Origin: JAVBQL01 sp031549085
GTDB lineage: Bacteria > Spirochaetota > GWE2-31-10 > MWDO01
DNA: 64,000 bases
Reading direction: 5' to 3'
Assembly (NCBI GenBank): GCA_031549085.1
Contig: JAVBQL010000013.1
Coordinates: forward strand, 124,001-188,000
The position numbers and the translations under genes were made by a program. Below, one piece after another: positions 7,426 to 17,651 of the stretch. Numbering within the stretch: position 1 is the stretch's first letter; each line of letters starts with the position of its first letter. The notes under the pieces are model-generated. The model saw only the letters and a program-made list of their open reading frames with translations, did not search any database and was not told where the DNA came from.

Positions 7426-9518
7426 GAGATCTTTATCTTGCTAACCTCTTTTTCTAATATTTTTAAGTTCTCATTGTTCATAATGCTTGCTTTATTAAGA
7501 TCTTCTATAGATGTTCTAATCTTATCTATACCATTTTTTATATAGCCATTACTAGATTTACTATCTTTTAATATTGCATATATGTCATCTATAAGCATAC
7601 CTATATTCGTTGTACCATCTTTCATATGGTTTGACGAGGATTTAACATCGCTTGTTATATTTATAAGGTTTGACAATGTTTTTGATATCTGTTCAGTACC
7701 CAAAACCATCTCTCTAGTCTCCACAAGCATCCCACTCATACTGTGAAATATATCTGTAGTTCCTCTTATAACATTCTCAATAGTAATATTGGTTTCGCGT
7801 GTAGTATCTAGTGCAATATTAATCTTATCTATTATAATTTTTAAAGATGATGATATATCTTTAGCATTGTTTGCTGTTGTCTCAGCAAGCTTTCTAATCT
7901 CGTCAGCAACAACACCAAACCCTCTTCCATACTCTCCAGCATGCACGGCCTCAATTGCCGCATTCATAGCCAAGAGGTTTGTCTGGTTTGCAACCTCATC
8001 TATTACCATAGTCATCTCCATTATTGTTTCACTGGATTTTGCAATATCCTCTATGGAATAGATCATGTTTTGCATTTTACTCTCACCATCTTTGGCCATA
8101 TTATAGAGATCATCTGTCAAAAGTTTTTTTGATTCTGTAATTTTTTCAATATTATTAATGCTTTGAATCATCTCTTCTACAGAAGATGAAGACTCATTTA
8201 CAGCATCAGACAATTTTTGGTCTATAAGATTTGCCAAAGAGGAGATAAACTCATTAATGTCATATATTTGCAGTTTTGTATCTTTTATTTTAACATCTAG
8301 TGTCTCTGTATCCCCACTGTTTTTTATTATTATTGAATATATCTCGTCAGTAACCCTATTAAGCTCATTGGACTTCTCTGTTACATCTGTTACTATCTTA
8401 GTCTCTTTCATTATTATTTCACCAATATTATTAAGAATCCTCTTTATCTGTCTAATAAGCGAATAAAAGAAATTCTCCAAAAGCACAACTTCATCTTTTG
8501 TCTTCTCATTTTTTCCACTTGATTCATCTGAATCAGAGATTTCAATGGTATCAATAATATTTTTTATGCTATTTAATGGGTTCAATATTGCTGTTCTCTC
8601 TATAAAGATAATTACAAATATTAGAGATGTTAAAGTTATTATAAGCATATATATAAGCTGCATAGAGACCGTCTTATATAGACCACTATTTAGTGACATT
8701 GGAAGTCCAATTAATATATGTGCTATTGTCTCTCCCCTGCTATTATTTATTGGAAGATAGGCCCTTAGATACTCTCTCTTTTTATTTTTGCTATTAAGAA
8801 AAATTTTGTTACTTACATATGGGTGGCTGCTATTTATTGTTGGTTTAAATTCATACTCATCTTCCAAAACTGTTCCCTTAAGGTTTCTATTTTCGTCATC
8901 CACCAATGTTGTAACAATTCTCTTCTTTCCTATTACTATAGAGAAATCTACAAAATAGATATTATTTTTTAAGTGCTGAATAAAATGTTCTGATGTCATA
9001 TCTATTCCCAAAATAGCTACTCCAATAAAAGTCCCATCTTCATCTCTTATTTTAACAGATATATTATTTATCAGTTTTTCACCAACAAGAGTATAATCTA
9101 TCCTATTACCTATCTCACTCAAGGCATTCTTTATAATGGACGCTTCTTGCTCTTTTAATAGAGTAGAGTTGGTTAATAGCTCTCCTTTAGTATCGGTTAC
9201 AACAAAATAGTCAAGTTGAAAAGATCTCTTAACCAAATCTACCATAGCTTGAGATTTATCCTTATCTCTTTCATATACAATATCAGTAATTCTTGGAGCA
9301 CTTTCCAGCCATGTAACAGCATTGAATAGATCCTCATTTTCTTGTGTAAGTGCTCTTGTTAGATGCTCTCTTTGAGCCTCAAGCATATCTTTTGAGTGGT
9401 TTTCAATAATTTTGGTTATAGAACCTGTAATTAGTGTATGTTGTATAAAAAAGAATATTGCAGCAACAAATATTGTTGGCAGAAAAATTTTATAAAAAAG
9501 GCTTACTTTACCAAACAT
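7422..9518 (-). CDS. Methyl-accepting chemotaxis protein (dCache-type chemoreceptor)
   Basis: A 698-residue transmembrane chemoreceptor. TM1 is at about residues 8-28, a periplasmic ligand-binding region of about 260 residues resembles dCache ('DYFVVTDTKGELLTNS', 'GTFIGVAILGIDM'), TM2 lies near 295-320, followed by a short HAMP-like stretch and a long signalling coiled coil. The hairpin tip and adaptation region contain ANQTNLLAMNAAIEA and GRGFGVVADEIRKLAE, which contact CheA and CheW. I chose ATG 9518 because AAAAGG precedes it; an upstream TTG at 9554 is in frame but has no ribosome site. A cheW gene lies at 39.2 kb. The ligand is unknown. Confidence 0.95.
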   Translation of the reverse strand: MFGKVSLFYKIFLPTIFVAAIFFFIQHTLITGSITKIIENHSKDMLEAQREHLTRALTQENEDLFNAVTWLESAPRITDIVYERDKDKSQAMVDLVKRSFQLDYFVVTDTKGELLTNSTLLKEQEASIIKNALSEIGNRIDYTLVGEKLINNISVKIRDEDGTFIGVAILGIDMTSEHFIQHLKNNIYFVDFSIVIGKKRIVTTLVDDENRNLKGTVLEDEYEFKPTINSSHPYVSNKIFLNSKNKKREYLRAYLPINNSRGETIAHILIGLPMSLNSGLYKTVSMQLIYMLIITLTSLIFVIIFIERTAILNPLNSIKNIIDTIEISDSDESSGKNEKTKDEVVLLENFFYSLIRQIKRILNNIGEIIMKETKIVTDVTEKSNELNRVTDEIYSIIIKNSGDTETLDVKIKDTKLQIYDINEFISSLANLIDQKLSDAVNESSSSVEEMIQSINNIEKITESKKLLTDDLYNMAKDGESKMQNMIYSIEDIAKSSETIMEMTMVIDEVANQTNLLAMNAAIEAVHAGEYGRGFGVVADEIRKLAETTANNAKDISSSLKIIIDKINIALDTTRETNITIENVIRGTTDIFHSMSGMLVETREMVLGTEQISKTLSNLINITSDVKSSSNHMKDGTTNIGMLIDDIYAILKDSKSSNGYIKNGIDKIRTSIEDLNKASIMNNENLKILEKEVSKIKIS

Positions 9519-9750
9519 ATTTTTCCTTTTTAATTTTAATAAAAGCAAAATCAAGAAATTATTCTATAAAAATAGAGAGCTTTTTAGAGAATATACAATA
9601 TTTTTCTCTGTTTTACAAAGGATTTTTTCTTTACTTAAGACTCTTAACTAATTTGGCATTAATAGTGATAGTACTTTTATAAAAGAATACAAACAATTAT
9701 TTAATACCCTGCATACTATTAATATAAAATTATTAGTACATATTTACTAC

Positions 9751-9938
9751 CTAGTTTACTCATCAGTATAAAGATATTTAATGAGCAAATGCTACTCAAA
9801 AAAGAAAGAAAAGAAAAAGTAAAAATATATGGGCTGGGGGGAAAACCCCACCTATATATTTTTACTCTCTCTTTTTTATCCTTTTTTTTAAGTAGTGTTT
9901 TCTCATTATATTTCTACTTAATGACATGGAAACCAGAA
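9751..9938. repeat. R2 hairpin element, copy 2
   Basis: Palindromic element between the chemoreceptor start and the next gene's 3' end. Its apical stem pairs GTAAAAATATATGGGCTGGGG with CCCCACCTATATATTTTTAC; the outer arms pair AATGAGCAAATGCTACT with AGTAGTGTTTTCTCATT. Confidence 0.8.
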
Positions 9939-10018
9939 AATGAACTTTAATGATATTTAATATTAATAGTATGCTATTATGTAGAAGAGAGCTATATGTA
10001 ACCTTTAATAAAATATCC

Positions 10019-10828
10019 CTACTGTTTTAAAATAGATTCTATCTCAGAAAGAGGTATAACAACATCAATATCCCTATGGTTAACATAACTCGTTATCTCA
10101 TATGGATTAAAGTAAAAAACAATAGTACAATCAGTTATATAAAAATTATTATTCAATTGAAACTTATTATTAGGAAAATGATAATCAGCATCAATAAGAG
10201 ATCCCTTCTCTGGCAAACTAAACTCTTTTCTAAAATAGATCTCTCCTATCTCATTAAGCTTATCCAAATCAGTTATAACATCTGTCAATAAAAGAGCCCG
10301 CTCATTATGTAGATCATACCCATAATAATTTATCAATGTTATAGGGTGGTTTCCGCCTAAAAACTGATTTTTGCTATTCTTTACAAAAACTCTGTTTTTG
10401 GAAGCTGATTGAATGGAGACCTCATTTTCGAAAAGCCAAGGGATTTTTATCTCATTTCTTGTTCTAAAGTCTGTATAGTCATTAAAAAAGGTTCTTCTTA
10501 AATCCTCAACGGTGCCAAACTTCTTATCATCATAAGAGAGACATAGAGATAAAATAAACTTATTAATACCCTCATTGTTATAGTGTGAACTATTTTTTGA
10601 TTTAGAACCATCCAACAATATGGTTTTAATGGAAGGGTATTTAAAAGAGAATCTTGTGTCATAATATTCTCCTCTAAAGGCAAGATCGTCATATGCAATA
10701 ATGCCTGATGAGGAGGAGAATCTGCCCTCCGTCTTCATATGGGAGTATCTAGGTCCAGTTGTTGAACACGAAAGGCATAATAGTAATACATATATTAGTA
10801 AAAATAATTTTTTCAAAATAGAAGCCAC
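10019..10828 (-). CDS. Lipoprotein with RsiV-like DUF3298 domain
   Basis: A 269-residue predicted lipoprotein: basic start, hydrophobic core and lipobox LCLSC with Cys21. The C-terminal 90 residues contain the pattern of the DUF3298/RsiV family (FYITDCTIVFYFNPYEI, then VVIPLSEIESIL). The middle part fits the accompanying DUF4163-like region. In RsiV this extracellular domain binds lysozyme; in other bacteria the role is unknown, and no sigma factor gene is adjacent here. The coordinate uses GTG 10828; a TTG at 10816 giving MKKLFLLIYVLL is an equally likely start. It lies 14 bases downstream of the aminotransferase gene and may share its transcript. Confidence 0.75.
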   Translation of the reverse strand: MASILKKLFLLIYVLLLCLSCSTTGPRYSHMKTEGRFSSSSGIIAYDDLAFRGEYYDTRFSFKYPSIKTILLDGSKSKNSSHYNNEGINKFILSLCLSYDDKKFGTVEDLRRTFFNDYTDFRTRNEIKIPWLFENEVSIQSASKNRVFVKNSKNQFLGGNHPITLINYYGYDLHNERALLLTDVITDLDKLNEIGEIYFRKEFSLPEKGSLIDADYHFPNNKFQLNNNFYITDCTIVFYFNPYEITSYVNHRDIDVVIPLSEIESILKQ

Positions 10829-10842
10829 TTCTTATAATAATT

Positions 10843-12147
10843 TTATTTTTTTTGTAATCCTCTGATAACAAGAGCCAATATATCAAATAGCTCCTCTATT
10901 CCATCAAGCTCTACAGAGGAGAAAGCAACCCTTAAATCATCACCAAGAACAATTGTTCCAACACCGTGCGTCTTCAATGCCTCAACTCTAACATCATTTG
11001 CTTTTGCACCCTTAATTTTTATACACATAAAGTAGCCAGAGTTGAAAGGATAGACATCCCAGCAGTCGCTATATTTCTTGTCATATGCAACCTCTTTAGT
11101 TTTTTCTGCCCTTGCCTTTAGCATAGCAAATTTCTCATCTTTCTCTTTTTTATGCTCTGGTTTAGCAATAGCTTTTTCAACAATTGCTTGAGCAGCATTA
11201 TTACAATTTGACAATGAACATCTTATTGTTGCTGTTACCTTTTGTTCCAAAACTCTATATGCATCGGCAGAGTGTTCATAGTCCATAAATGTTATAAAGC
11301 CAATTCTAAATCCCCAAGCATACTCCTCTTTTGAGACACCATCTATCTTTATTGCTGCAACATTTTTACTTAAAAATGCCATCTTATTAAAAATTGATGA
11401 TGATATCAAATTGTTCTCGTATATCAATCCATAGTAGGCATCATCACAAATAACCAATATCTTCTTTCCAGCATCAGCATGCTTTTTAACAATTTTTGCA
11501 ATCTCTTCAGCTTCACTGTTTGTTGGAGTATAACCTGTTGGGTTATTAGGGAAGTTTAATAGAATAATAATCTTCTCTTTCTTTGATTCACCAATAGTTT
11601 TGTCCAAAGATGCTATATTAAAGCCAGTAAGCTTCTCATCAAAGAGCGAAAAATATCTAATTTTTGCACCAAAACGTGTCTCAAACATAAGATTATAATT
11701 TTCCCAAAGCTTATCTGGTATTATAAGCTCATCATCTCTATTAACAAAGAGATCACCAACAATCATAAGAGCATTTGTAAGCCCATTTGACACAACAGGG
11801 ATTGAGATATTTGTTTCATCTTTAATATTTGGGTTCTCTTCTACTATCTTTTTCTTCCATATATTTCTAAGATCCACTCTTCCCGCAGCCATAGCATAAT
11901 CAAATGTCTCATCAGGAGACAATCCATTAAAGAATTGATTTAAGCTTGGTAGATACATAGGAGCACCACTCTCTTTTGCTATACCTATCGTTGCATTATA
12001 TTTCTTTGCAAGTTGTTTTGCTTCGTTTGACTGAACTATTATTCCCTTTGGCATATATATCTCTTTGCCAAAATCTGAAAGCATATCGAAAAAAATCTTA
12101 CTGTTTTTTTCCAAAGAATCATTCATCTCTTTTGCCAAAATATCCAT
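10843..12147 (-). CDS. PLP-dependent class I aminotransferase
   Basis: A 434-residue fold-type I aminotransferase. Visible signatures are LNFPNNPTGYTPT (PLP-pocket Asn loop), CDDAYYGL (Asp that pairs with the pyridine nitrogen) and the Schiff-base region DGVSKEEYAWGFRIGF with Lys273 and the substrate-binding Arg. The N-terminal part (GAPMYLPSLNQFFNGLSPDE) is of the aspartate/aromatic aminotransferase type. A strong AAGGAGA precedes the ATG. The substrate cannot be decided from sequence. The lipoprotein gene follows closely on the same strand. Confidence 0.88.
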   Translation of the reverse strand: MDILAKEMNDSLEKNSKIFFDMLSDFGKEIYMPKGIIVQSNEAKQLAKKYNATIGIAKESGAPMYLPSLNQFFNGLSPDETFDYAMAAGRVDLRNIWKKKIVEENPNIKDETNISIPVVSNGLTNALMIVGDLFVNRDDELIIPDKLWENYNLMFETRFGAKIRYFSLFDEKLTGFNIASLDKTIGESKKEKIIILLNFPNNPTGYTPTNSEAEEIAKIVKKHADAGKKILVICDDAYYGLIYENNLISSSIFNKMAFLSKNVAAIKIDGVSKEEYAWGFRIGFITFMDYEHSADAYRVLEQKVTATIRCSLSNCNNAAQAIVEKAIAKPEHKKEKDEKFAMLKARAEKTKEVAYDKKYSDCWDVYPFNSGYFMCIKIKGAKANDVRVEALKTHGVGTIVLGDDLRVAFSSVELDGIEELFDILALVIRGLQKK

Positions 12148-12378
12148 AACTTTTTCTCCTTAAAAAATTGACCGCCAAAATATTTTTTTGTCTTTCCAGC
12201 TCTTCTCTACATCTTTTTTTCACAAGAAGAGCTTATGGCTGGTTAAACTAGCGGTATAATCAAAGTTCTATTTTTTTAAGATAAAACCAGTTTATCCCTC
12301 TAGTTTAACCCTACCTCTAAAAGAATATTAAAAAGTCAATTTATTATAAAAATTTTTATAGAACAATCAATAGAGAAA

Positions 12379-12885
12379 CTACCTGTTTTTTATATTGACT
12401 ATCAAACCTGTAAAAATAGAGTGAAAATCATTATCATAAAATCTTGTATAATTTCTATCCAGACTCTCTGCTGAGATAACATTTCTATGTATAACCTGAC
12501 ACTCAAGCACCACTTTTGCCTCATCTATATGGGGACAATTTATATATTCTGACTCAATCTTCTTTAGTTTTTCATGTTTAAATTTATCAATTCCATCATT
12601 GCCAGAAATTGTCCCACAGTAGGACATAACAGACTCATATTTATTTGGATCAAGAACATTGATAGAAAAAAAACCATTCTCCATCAATGAGTGGTGTGAA
12701 AACCTACCTGGCCTTACATAGATATTCACAACAGGATCATTCCACACATATCCAAATGTTATCCAGCTGATTGTTGCAATATTATCAAAATCAACCTCAT
12801 TTCTTGTTACAAGCAGTATCCCTGTATTTGGAAGATTGTTAAAAATCTTATCAAATGTCTTTATAAAACTATTTTTTGCAGCCAT
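12379..12885 (-). CDS. Flavin reductase-like FMN-binding protein
   Basis: A 168-residue protein of the flavin reductase-like split-barrel family (PF01613 type). Typical features are GILLVTRNEVDFDNIATISW (flavin-proximal loop), VNIYVRPGRFSHHSL and FFSINVLDPN; the family binds FMN non-covalently and either reduces free flavin or acts as an electron carrier in anaerobes. There are four Cys but no metal motif. AAGGATA precedes the ATG. It is monocistronic: a gap of about 230 bases separates it from the aminotransferase start and 207 bases from fabF. Confidence 0.82.
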   Translation of the reverse strand: MAAKNSFIKTFDKIFNNLPNTGILLVTRNEVDFDNIATISWITFGYVWNDPVVNIYVRPGRFSHHSLMENGFFSINVLDPNKYESVMSYCGTISGNDGIDKFKHEKLKKIESEYINCPHIDEAKVVLECQVIHRNVISAESLDRNYTRFYDNDFHSIFTGLIVNIKNR

Positions 12886-13092
12886 AAAATATCCTTATTA
12901 TGAACAAAATAAGCCTTTAAGATTTTAAAAAAACTTTCACAACTTCTATTTATATAAAATTAGAGCTTTTCTGTAAATAAATTTCTTTCATATTTGAATA
13001 TACAAAAAATATTTTATAATAAAAAACATAAATTATCGATCAAAAATCCAATTAGGCAGCAACAAAATTTGTTTTAAAAGCATTTGATCGCT

Positions 13093-14322
13093 CTATACAT
13101 ACCTCTTTATAATAAGAGATGTATTTATTCCGCCAAAAGCAAAGTTATTTGACAATATAGTATCAAGCTTCTTCTCTGTTGTTTCACTTATAATATTTAT
13201 CCCAGCACATCTTGGATCTATATTTTTTAGGTGAAGTGTTGGATATATCAAATTATCCTCCATCATATAGAGAGAGTATATAACCTCATGCACACCGCAG
13301 GCTCCCAATGTATGACCCGTGAAGCTCTTTGTTGCACTAACTGGCACCTTGTCTCCAAATACCTTGCTTGTTGCATCAGCCTCTGCAACATCCCCAGTCT
13401 CTGTTGCTGTTGCATGGGCATTTATATAGTCAATATCTTTAACAGCAAGTCCAGTATCTTTTAGAACAAGCTCCATAGTCTTCTGCATTCCCTCGCTTGA
13501 TGGTGTTGACATATGAGAACCATCACAGAGAGAGGAGAAACCTACCACCTCTCCATATATCTTAGCACCTCGCTTTTTAGCATGTTCAAGCTCCTCAAGC
13601 ATTATCATTCCACCACCCTCACCAACAACAATTCCATCTCTATCTTTATCAAACGGCGATGGGGTCAGCTCTGGCCTATCATTGTAGCCGCTGCTTGCGA
13701 CATTAAGGATATCAAAAGTTGCGACAGTTGTGTGGTGCATCTCCTCCGCCCCGCCAGCAAGCATAACATCCTGAAGTCCATATTTTATTGTCTCATAGCT
13801 CATTCCAATTGCCTGAGAGCTTGAGGTACATGCACTTGCAGGAGAGAATACTCTCCCTGTTATACCAAAGTTTACCGCAATGTTTGCTGCTGTTGTATGG
13901 CTCATTATTTTTAAAAATGTCATTGATGAAATTTCAGCAACAGAGTTTGTCCTAAATATTTCATAAAAGAAATCCTCATAGTTTTGTGGGCTTCCAATTG
14001 TGGAGCTGCAGGCAACACCAAGTCTTCCTCCAGTAAGCTCCTCTTCACTGATTCCACTATCAGCAATTGCATCCATTGCACAGAGGGTTGAATAGATAGC
14101 GACTTTTCCCATTGTTCTTCTTGCCTTTCGATCAATTCTCTTTTCATCATAGTCAGCAACAATTCCAGCTACTTTGGATTTTAGTCCGCCAATCTCTTCC
14201 CACTCTTTTATATATTTGACACCACTCAATTTATTATAAAAACTCTTTTTTATATCATCTCTATTGTTTCCTATGGGGCTTAATATTCCGATGCCAGTTA
14301 TTACAACTCTTCGTGGTTGCAT
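13093..14322 (-). CDS. fabF: Beta-ketoacyl-ACP synthase II-type (FabF/FabB family)
   Basis: A 409-residue thiolase-fold condensing enzyme. The Cys-His-His triad is visible: Cys165 in SACTSSSQAIG, His in NAHATATETGD and His in KSFTGHTLGACG. GGAEEMHHTTVATFDIL and the C-terminal NNFAFGGINTSLI are also family-typical. It would elongate acyl-ACP with malonyl-ACP. NAHATATETGD with GHTLGACG is a little unlike the usual NAHGTST and GHLLGAAG, and no acyl carrier protein or fabG is adjacent, so a specialised synthase is possible. AAGGAGGAG precedes the ATG. Confidence 0.88.
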   Translation of the reverse strand: MQPRRVVITGIGILSPIGNNRDDIKKSFYNKLSGVKYIKEWEEIGGLKSKVAGIVADYDEKRIDRKARRTMGKVAIYSTLCAMDAIADSGISEEELTGGRLGVACSSTIGSPQNYEDFFYEIFRTNSVAEISSMTFLKIMSHTTAANIAVNFGITGRVFSPASACTSSSQAIGMSYETIKYGLQDVMLAGGAEEMHHTTVATFDILNVASSGYNDRPELTPSPFDKDRDGIVVGEGGGMIMLEELEHAKKRGAKIYGEVVGFSSLCDGSHMSTPSSEGMQKTMELVLKDTGLAVKDIDYINAHATATETGDVAEADATSKVFGDKVPVSATKSFTGHTLGACGVHEVIYSLYMMEDNLIYPTLHLKNIDPRCAGINIISETTEKKLDTILSNNFAFGGINTSLIIKRYV

Positions 14323-14523
14323 AACTCCTCCTTAAGACTTATATAGTTTATAATTTCTAAAATACAAATTTGATTAAGAATATAAACAATCAATCAAAAA
14401 ATAACAAGGTTTTTTTTATTACTATCTACCTATTTCATAGAACATTAACAATGATAACACTTTTCGTATAGCTCTATTGTATCATTAATACCATCCAAAC
14501 TTCAATGGCTGCTTAAGTCTATT

Positions 14524-14611
14524 TTCTGGTTTCCATGTCATTAAGTAGAGATATAAGGGGCAAACGCTATTCAAAAAAGGAAAAAGAGAGAAAATAATTT
14601 TATATAGGTAG
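14524..14611. repeat. R2 element, half copy
   Basis: Only one arm is present: TTCTGGTTTCCATGTCATTA, AGTAGAGATATAAGGGGCAA and ACGCTATTCAAAAAAGG, as in the right arm of copy 6 (reverse complement). The partner arm and apical loop are missing, so this copy cannot form the long hairpin. It lies between fabF and the PAS gene. Confidence 0.65.
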
Positions 14612-14666
14612 GATATTTATAACAAGAAAGCCTTTTGTACTATCATTGGTGATAAATTTCTAAATA

Positions 14667-15404
14667 TTAAGTAGATTCTGGAACAGAGCCTTTCCATCTC
14701 TCTAAAACACAGATAGTATTTGATATATCATTCCTAGTATTAAAAACAGGGACAAAAGTAATATTAAGAAAAAATTCTTTATCTTCAAATTTATATAACA
14801 ATTTCTCCCTAATAGCCTCATCTCTAGACTTCAACATCTCAAAATAGATCAGTTGAAAATTTATGTTAACAATCTCTCCTATACCAGTATGTAAAATTGA
14901 ATCCTCATCAAGATTAAATCGCTTCAACAGTTTCTTACTATAATTTGTAATAACACCCTTGGAATCCAAAACAAAAACATTAAGATCAAGCCTATCAAGC
15001 AGAAGATTAATAATATGGGCCTGAGAGCTAATTTTCATACTCTTCTGATTGCTTACACTAAGCAAAAGCGAATATATTTCACCTATCTTACTCCCCAAGT
15101 CTCCAAGCTTACTTAACCCCTTTCTTATATCAAAATCAGTATAGACACTCATCTCTCTTATCTTATCAATCTCTTTTATAACTCTCTTGCTCCTAAGCTC
15201 TATCGTTATAAATATAGCTGTATCTATAATAACTGCCAAAAACATTAAAAATAGAACTGTTTCGGATCTATATTTCATCTCAAGATTTTTATTATCAATA
15301 TTAAATTCTGTCATTAACAAATAACTATATATCCCAATTATCAATATAAAAAGAATAGATATTGAATAGAAAAAGATAGCATAATTCTTCTTTGTTAAAA
15401 GCAT
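14667..15404 (-). CDS. Membrane PAS-domain protein
   Basis: A 245-residue protein with two N-terminal membrane helices (about 8-30 and 48-68) separated by a short charged loop, a helical linker (about 75-125) and one PAS-like domain (about 128-235; NVFVLDSKGVITNYSKKLLK then GIGEIVNINF). No kinase, GGDEF or methyl-accepting module follows, so the protein ends directly after the PAS fold. It may sense a ligand for a partner protein or be a remnant of a larger sensor. The start lies at the very edge of the R1-bounded region, preceded by TAGGAAATAAAAAA. Confidence 0.65.
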   Translation of the reverse strand: MLLTKKNYAIFFYSISILFILIIGIYSYLLMTEFNIDNKNLEMKYRSETVLFLMFLAVIIDTAIFITIELRSKRVIKEIDKIREMSVYTDFDIRKGLSKLGDLGSKIGEIYSLLLSVSNQKSMKISSQAHIINLLLDRLDLNVFVLDSKGVITNYSKKLLKRFNLDEDSILHTGIGEIVNINFQLIYFEMLKSRDEAIREKLLYKFEDKEFFLNITFVPVFNTRNDISNTICVLERWKGSVPEST

Positions 15405-15414
15405 TTTTTTATTT

Positions 15415-15691
15415 CCTACGTCCTTTTTGATAAATATCTTTTATAATGAAAGAATATTATCTTTCTAACTACTAAAAAGTTTTTAAAGAACTCTATTATA
15501 ACTCAAAAATTCAATTTTTGTCAAAGCTAAAAAACTACTATTTTTTTTGATATATGCATTTCTTGAGTTTTTTTAATTTTGATGATATTATAGATGATTA
15601 TTGAAATGTGAGCTTGATAAGCTTTTAATCATAAAAACAACATCCTTTTTGTGTAAAACATTTATTAAAAAGGACATGGGAACTAAAAAAA
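15415..15691. repeat. R1-bounded divergent intergenic region
   Basis: The left end CCTACGTCCTTTTTGATAAA with ATATCTTTTA and the right end ACATTTATTAAAAAGGACAT with GGGAACTAAA are R1 termini in inverted orientation. Together they fill the region between the PAS gene (leftward) and dxs (rightward), so each gene's ribosome site is formed by R1 terminal sequence. Confidence 0.7.
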
Positions 15692-17605
15692 ATGCTGGAA
15701 AAAATAGAGTCTCCTTACGATCTAAAAAAGATCTCTCAAAAAGATCTTATTACCCTTTGTCAGGAGATAAGAGATAGAATCGTAGAAATTACTACAAAAA
15801 ATGGGGGACACCTCTCAAGTAACCTTGGTGTAATTGAGCTTACCACCGCCATACACTATGTTTTTGACTCTCCAAAAGATACAATAATATTTGATGTTGG
15901 GCATCAGTGCTATACACATAAAATATTGACTGGAAGAAACAAAAATTTTGATACAATCAGAACCAAAGATGGTTTAAGCGGATTTACACGCATTGATGAG
16001 TCTCCTCATGATGCTGTAAACTCTGGCCACTCATCATCATCAATATCAAGTGCTGTTGGCTTTGCAATTGCAAACCATATCCAGCAAAAGGGTGGGCATA
16101 TTGTAGTTATAATAGGTGATGGGGCATTGACTGGGGGGGAGGCCTTTGAGGGTTTAAATTTCATTGGACAGTTTGACAATATTCCAATAACAATAATATT
16201 GAACAACAATAATATGTCAATTGGAAAAAATGTTGGAGCTTTGTATAACCATATGTGGAAGCTTACAACTTCAAGGCCATATCAAAAATTGACAGGACTC
16301 TATAAAAAGATAACCAAAAATCGAAGAGGTTTTCTATCAGGCTTTTTTGATTTTGCCAAGAACATCGAAAAGGGATTAAAGCTTCTCCTTGGACATGAGA
16401 ATATATTTATGTCACTGGGCTTTGAATATATTGGGGCGATTGATGGGCACAATATAAATGACTTAATAAAGGTTTTAAAAAATATAAAAGAGAACTCAAA
16501 GTGGCCAACAATTCTGCATGTTAATACAATGAAGGGTAAGGGACATGATGAGGCAGAACTTGATCCGTCAAGCTTTCATGGAGTAACACCTAAAACAGCA
16601 GATTTAAAAATAAAAGAGATCGATAACCAAATAGAGCACTCAACAGATAAAGTTATTAAAAAAAAGAATTTTACATCGATTTTTTCAGAAAAGATAGTGG
16701 AACTTGCAAGAGAACATAAAGATATAATCACAATCACAGCTGCTATGGAGGAGGGAACGGGACTTACACCATTCAAAAAAGAGTTCCCTGACAGAATGTT
16801 TGATGTTGGCATTGCTGAACAGCATGCGGTGACCTTTGCTGCAGGGCTTGCTTTAAATGGACTTAAACCATTCTTTGCTATCTACTCCACATTTCTTGCA
16901 AGAGCCATTGACCAGCTAATACAAGATGTAGCAATAAGCAGGGCTCCGGTTGTTTTTATAGTGGATAGAGCTGGCATTGTAGGACTTGATGGGGAGACCC
17001 ATCAGGGGCAGTTTGATATCTCTCTTTTAAGAGCTATACCAAATATAGAGATTTTAGCCCCATTTGATGAGATGGAGTTTACAATGGAGCTTGAGTATGC
17101 CTATAAAAGAGAGGCGCCGGTTGTTATAAGATTTCCAAAAGATAAAACCAAAGTTATGTTAAAAAAAGAGCAATATCTCCCTCTTGAGACAGCTAAAATA
17201 TTAAATATAGATAGAGAAAATAGAATATTGAATAGCAAAAAAGAGACTCTTTTTCTAGTGATAGGTCCATTTCTTGATATTGCACTAAAAGCAAAAGAGG
17301 AGCTTGAGAAATCAAATATAAGTGTTGAAATATCAATATTGAGGTTTCTAAAGCCACTGCCAATAGATGAACTAACTCTACTAATGAGAGACTATAAAAG
17401 CATTGTAGTAATAGAAGAGAGTGCTTTTAATGGCTCTGTGTCGAGTGAAATTCCAAAAATAATACTAGAAAATGGTATAGACATAAAATTTACTTCGATA
17501 AATATCCCTGATAAGTTTATCTCTCATAACACAAGAGAGGCAACACTTATAGAGCTTGGTTTTACAGCTGAAAATTTGGTATCAGTGGTAAAGAATATGA
17601 TGTAG
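15692..17605 (+). CDS. dxs: 1-deoxy-D-xylulose-5-phosphate synthase
   Basis: First enzyme of the MEP isoprenoid pathway (pyruvate + glyceraldehyde-3-phosphate to DXP), 637 residues, full length. Features: GGHLSSNLGVIELT with the substrate-site His, FDVGHQCYTHKILTGR, the thiamine-diphosphate motif GDGALTGGEAFEGLN, then HVNTMKGKGHDEAE, YSTFLARAIDQLIQDVAI and DRAGIVGLDGETHQGQFD. The C-terminal transketolase domain is complete. The ATG follows the R1 terminus directly; the only ribosome site is the R1-derived GGACATGGGA, about ten bases away. ispE of the same pathway is at 46.7 kb. Confidence 0.96.
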   Translation: MLEKIESPYDLKKISQKDLITLCQEIRDRIVEITTKNGGHLSSNLGVIELTTAIHYVFDSPKDTIIFDVGHQCYTHKILTGRNKNFDTIRTKDGLSGFTRIDESPHDAVNSGHSSSSISSAVGFAIANHIQQKGGHIVVIIGDGALTGGEAFEGLNFIGQFDNIPITIILNNNNMSIGKNVGALYNHMWKLTTSRPYQKLTGLYKKITKNRRGFLSGFFDFAKNIEKGLKLLLGHENIFMSLGFEYIGAIDGHNINDLIKVLKNIKENSKWPTILHVNTMKGKGHDEAELDPSSFHGVTPKTADLKIKEIDNQIEHSTDKVIKKKNFTSIFSEKIVELAREHKDIITITAAMEEGTGLTPFKKEFPDRMFDVGIAEQHAVTFAAGLALNGLKPFFAIYSTFLARAIDQLIQDVAISRAPVVFIVDRAGIVGLDGETHQGQFDISLLRAIPNIEILAPFDEMEFTMELEYAYKREAPVVIRFPKDKTKVMLKKEQYLPLETAKILNIDRENRILNSKKETLFLVIGPFLDIALKAKEELEKSNISVEISILRFLKPLPIDELTLLMRDYKSIVVIEESAFNGSVSSEIPKIILENGIDIKFTSINIPDKFISHNTREATLIELGFTAENLVSVVKNMM

Positions 17606-17651
17606 AAAAGATAGTAGCCCTCTTTAAAATAAATATTTTTTTTCTTTTTTT

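Noticed and set aside
9519..9554. Upstream TTG start of the chemoreceptor gene
   Set aside because: No ribosome site upstream, whereas ATG 9518 has AAAAGG at the right distance and starts the signal/TM region normally.
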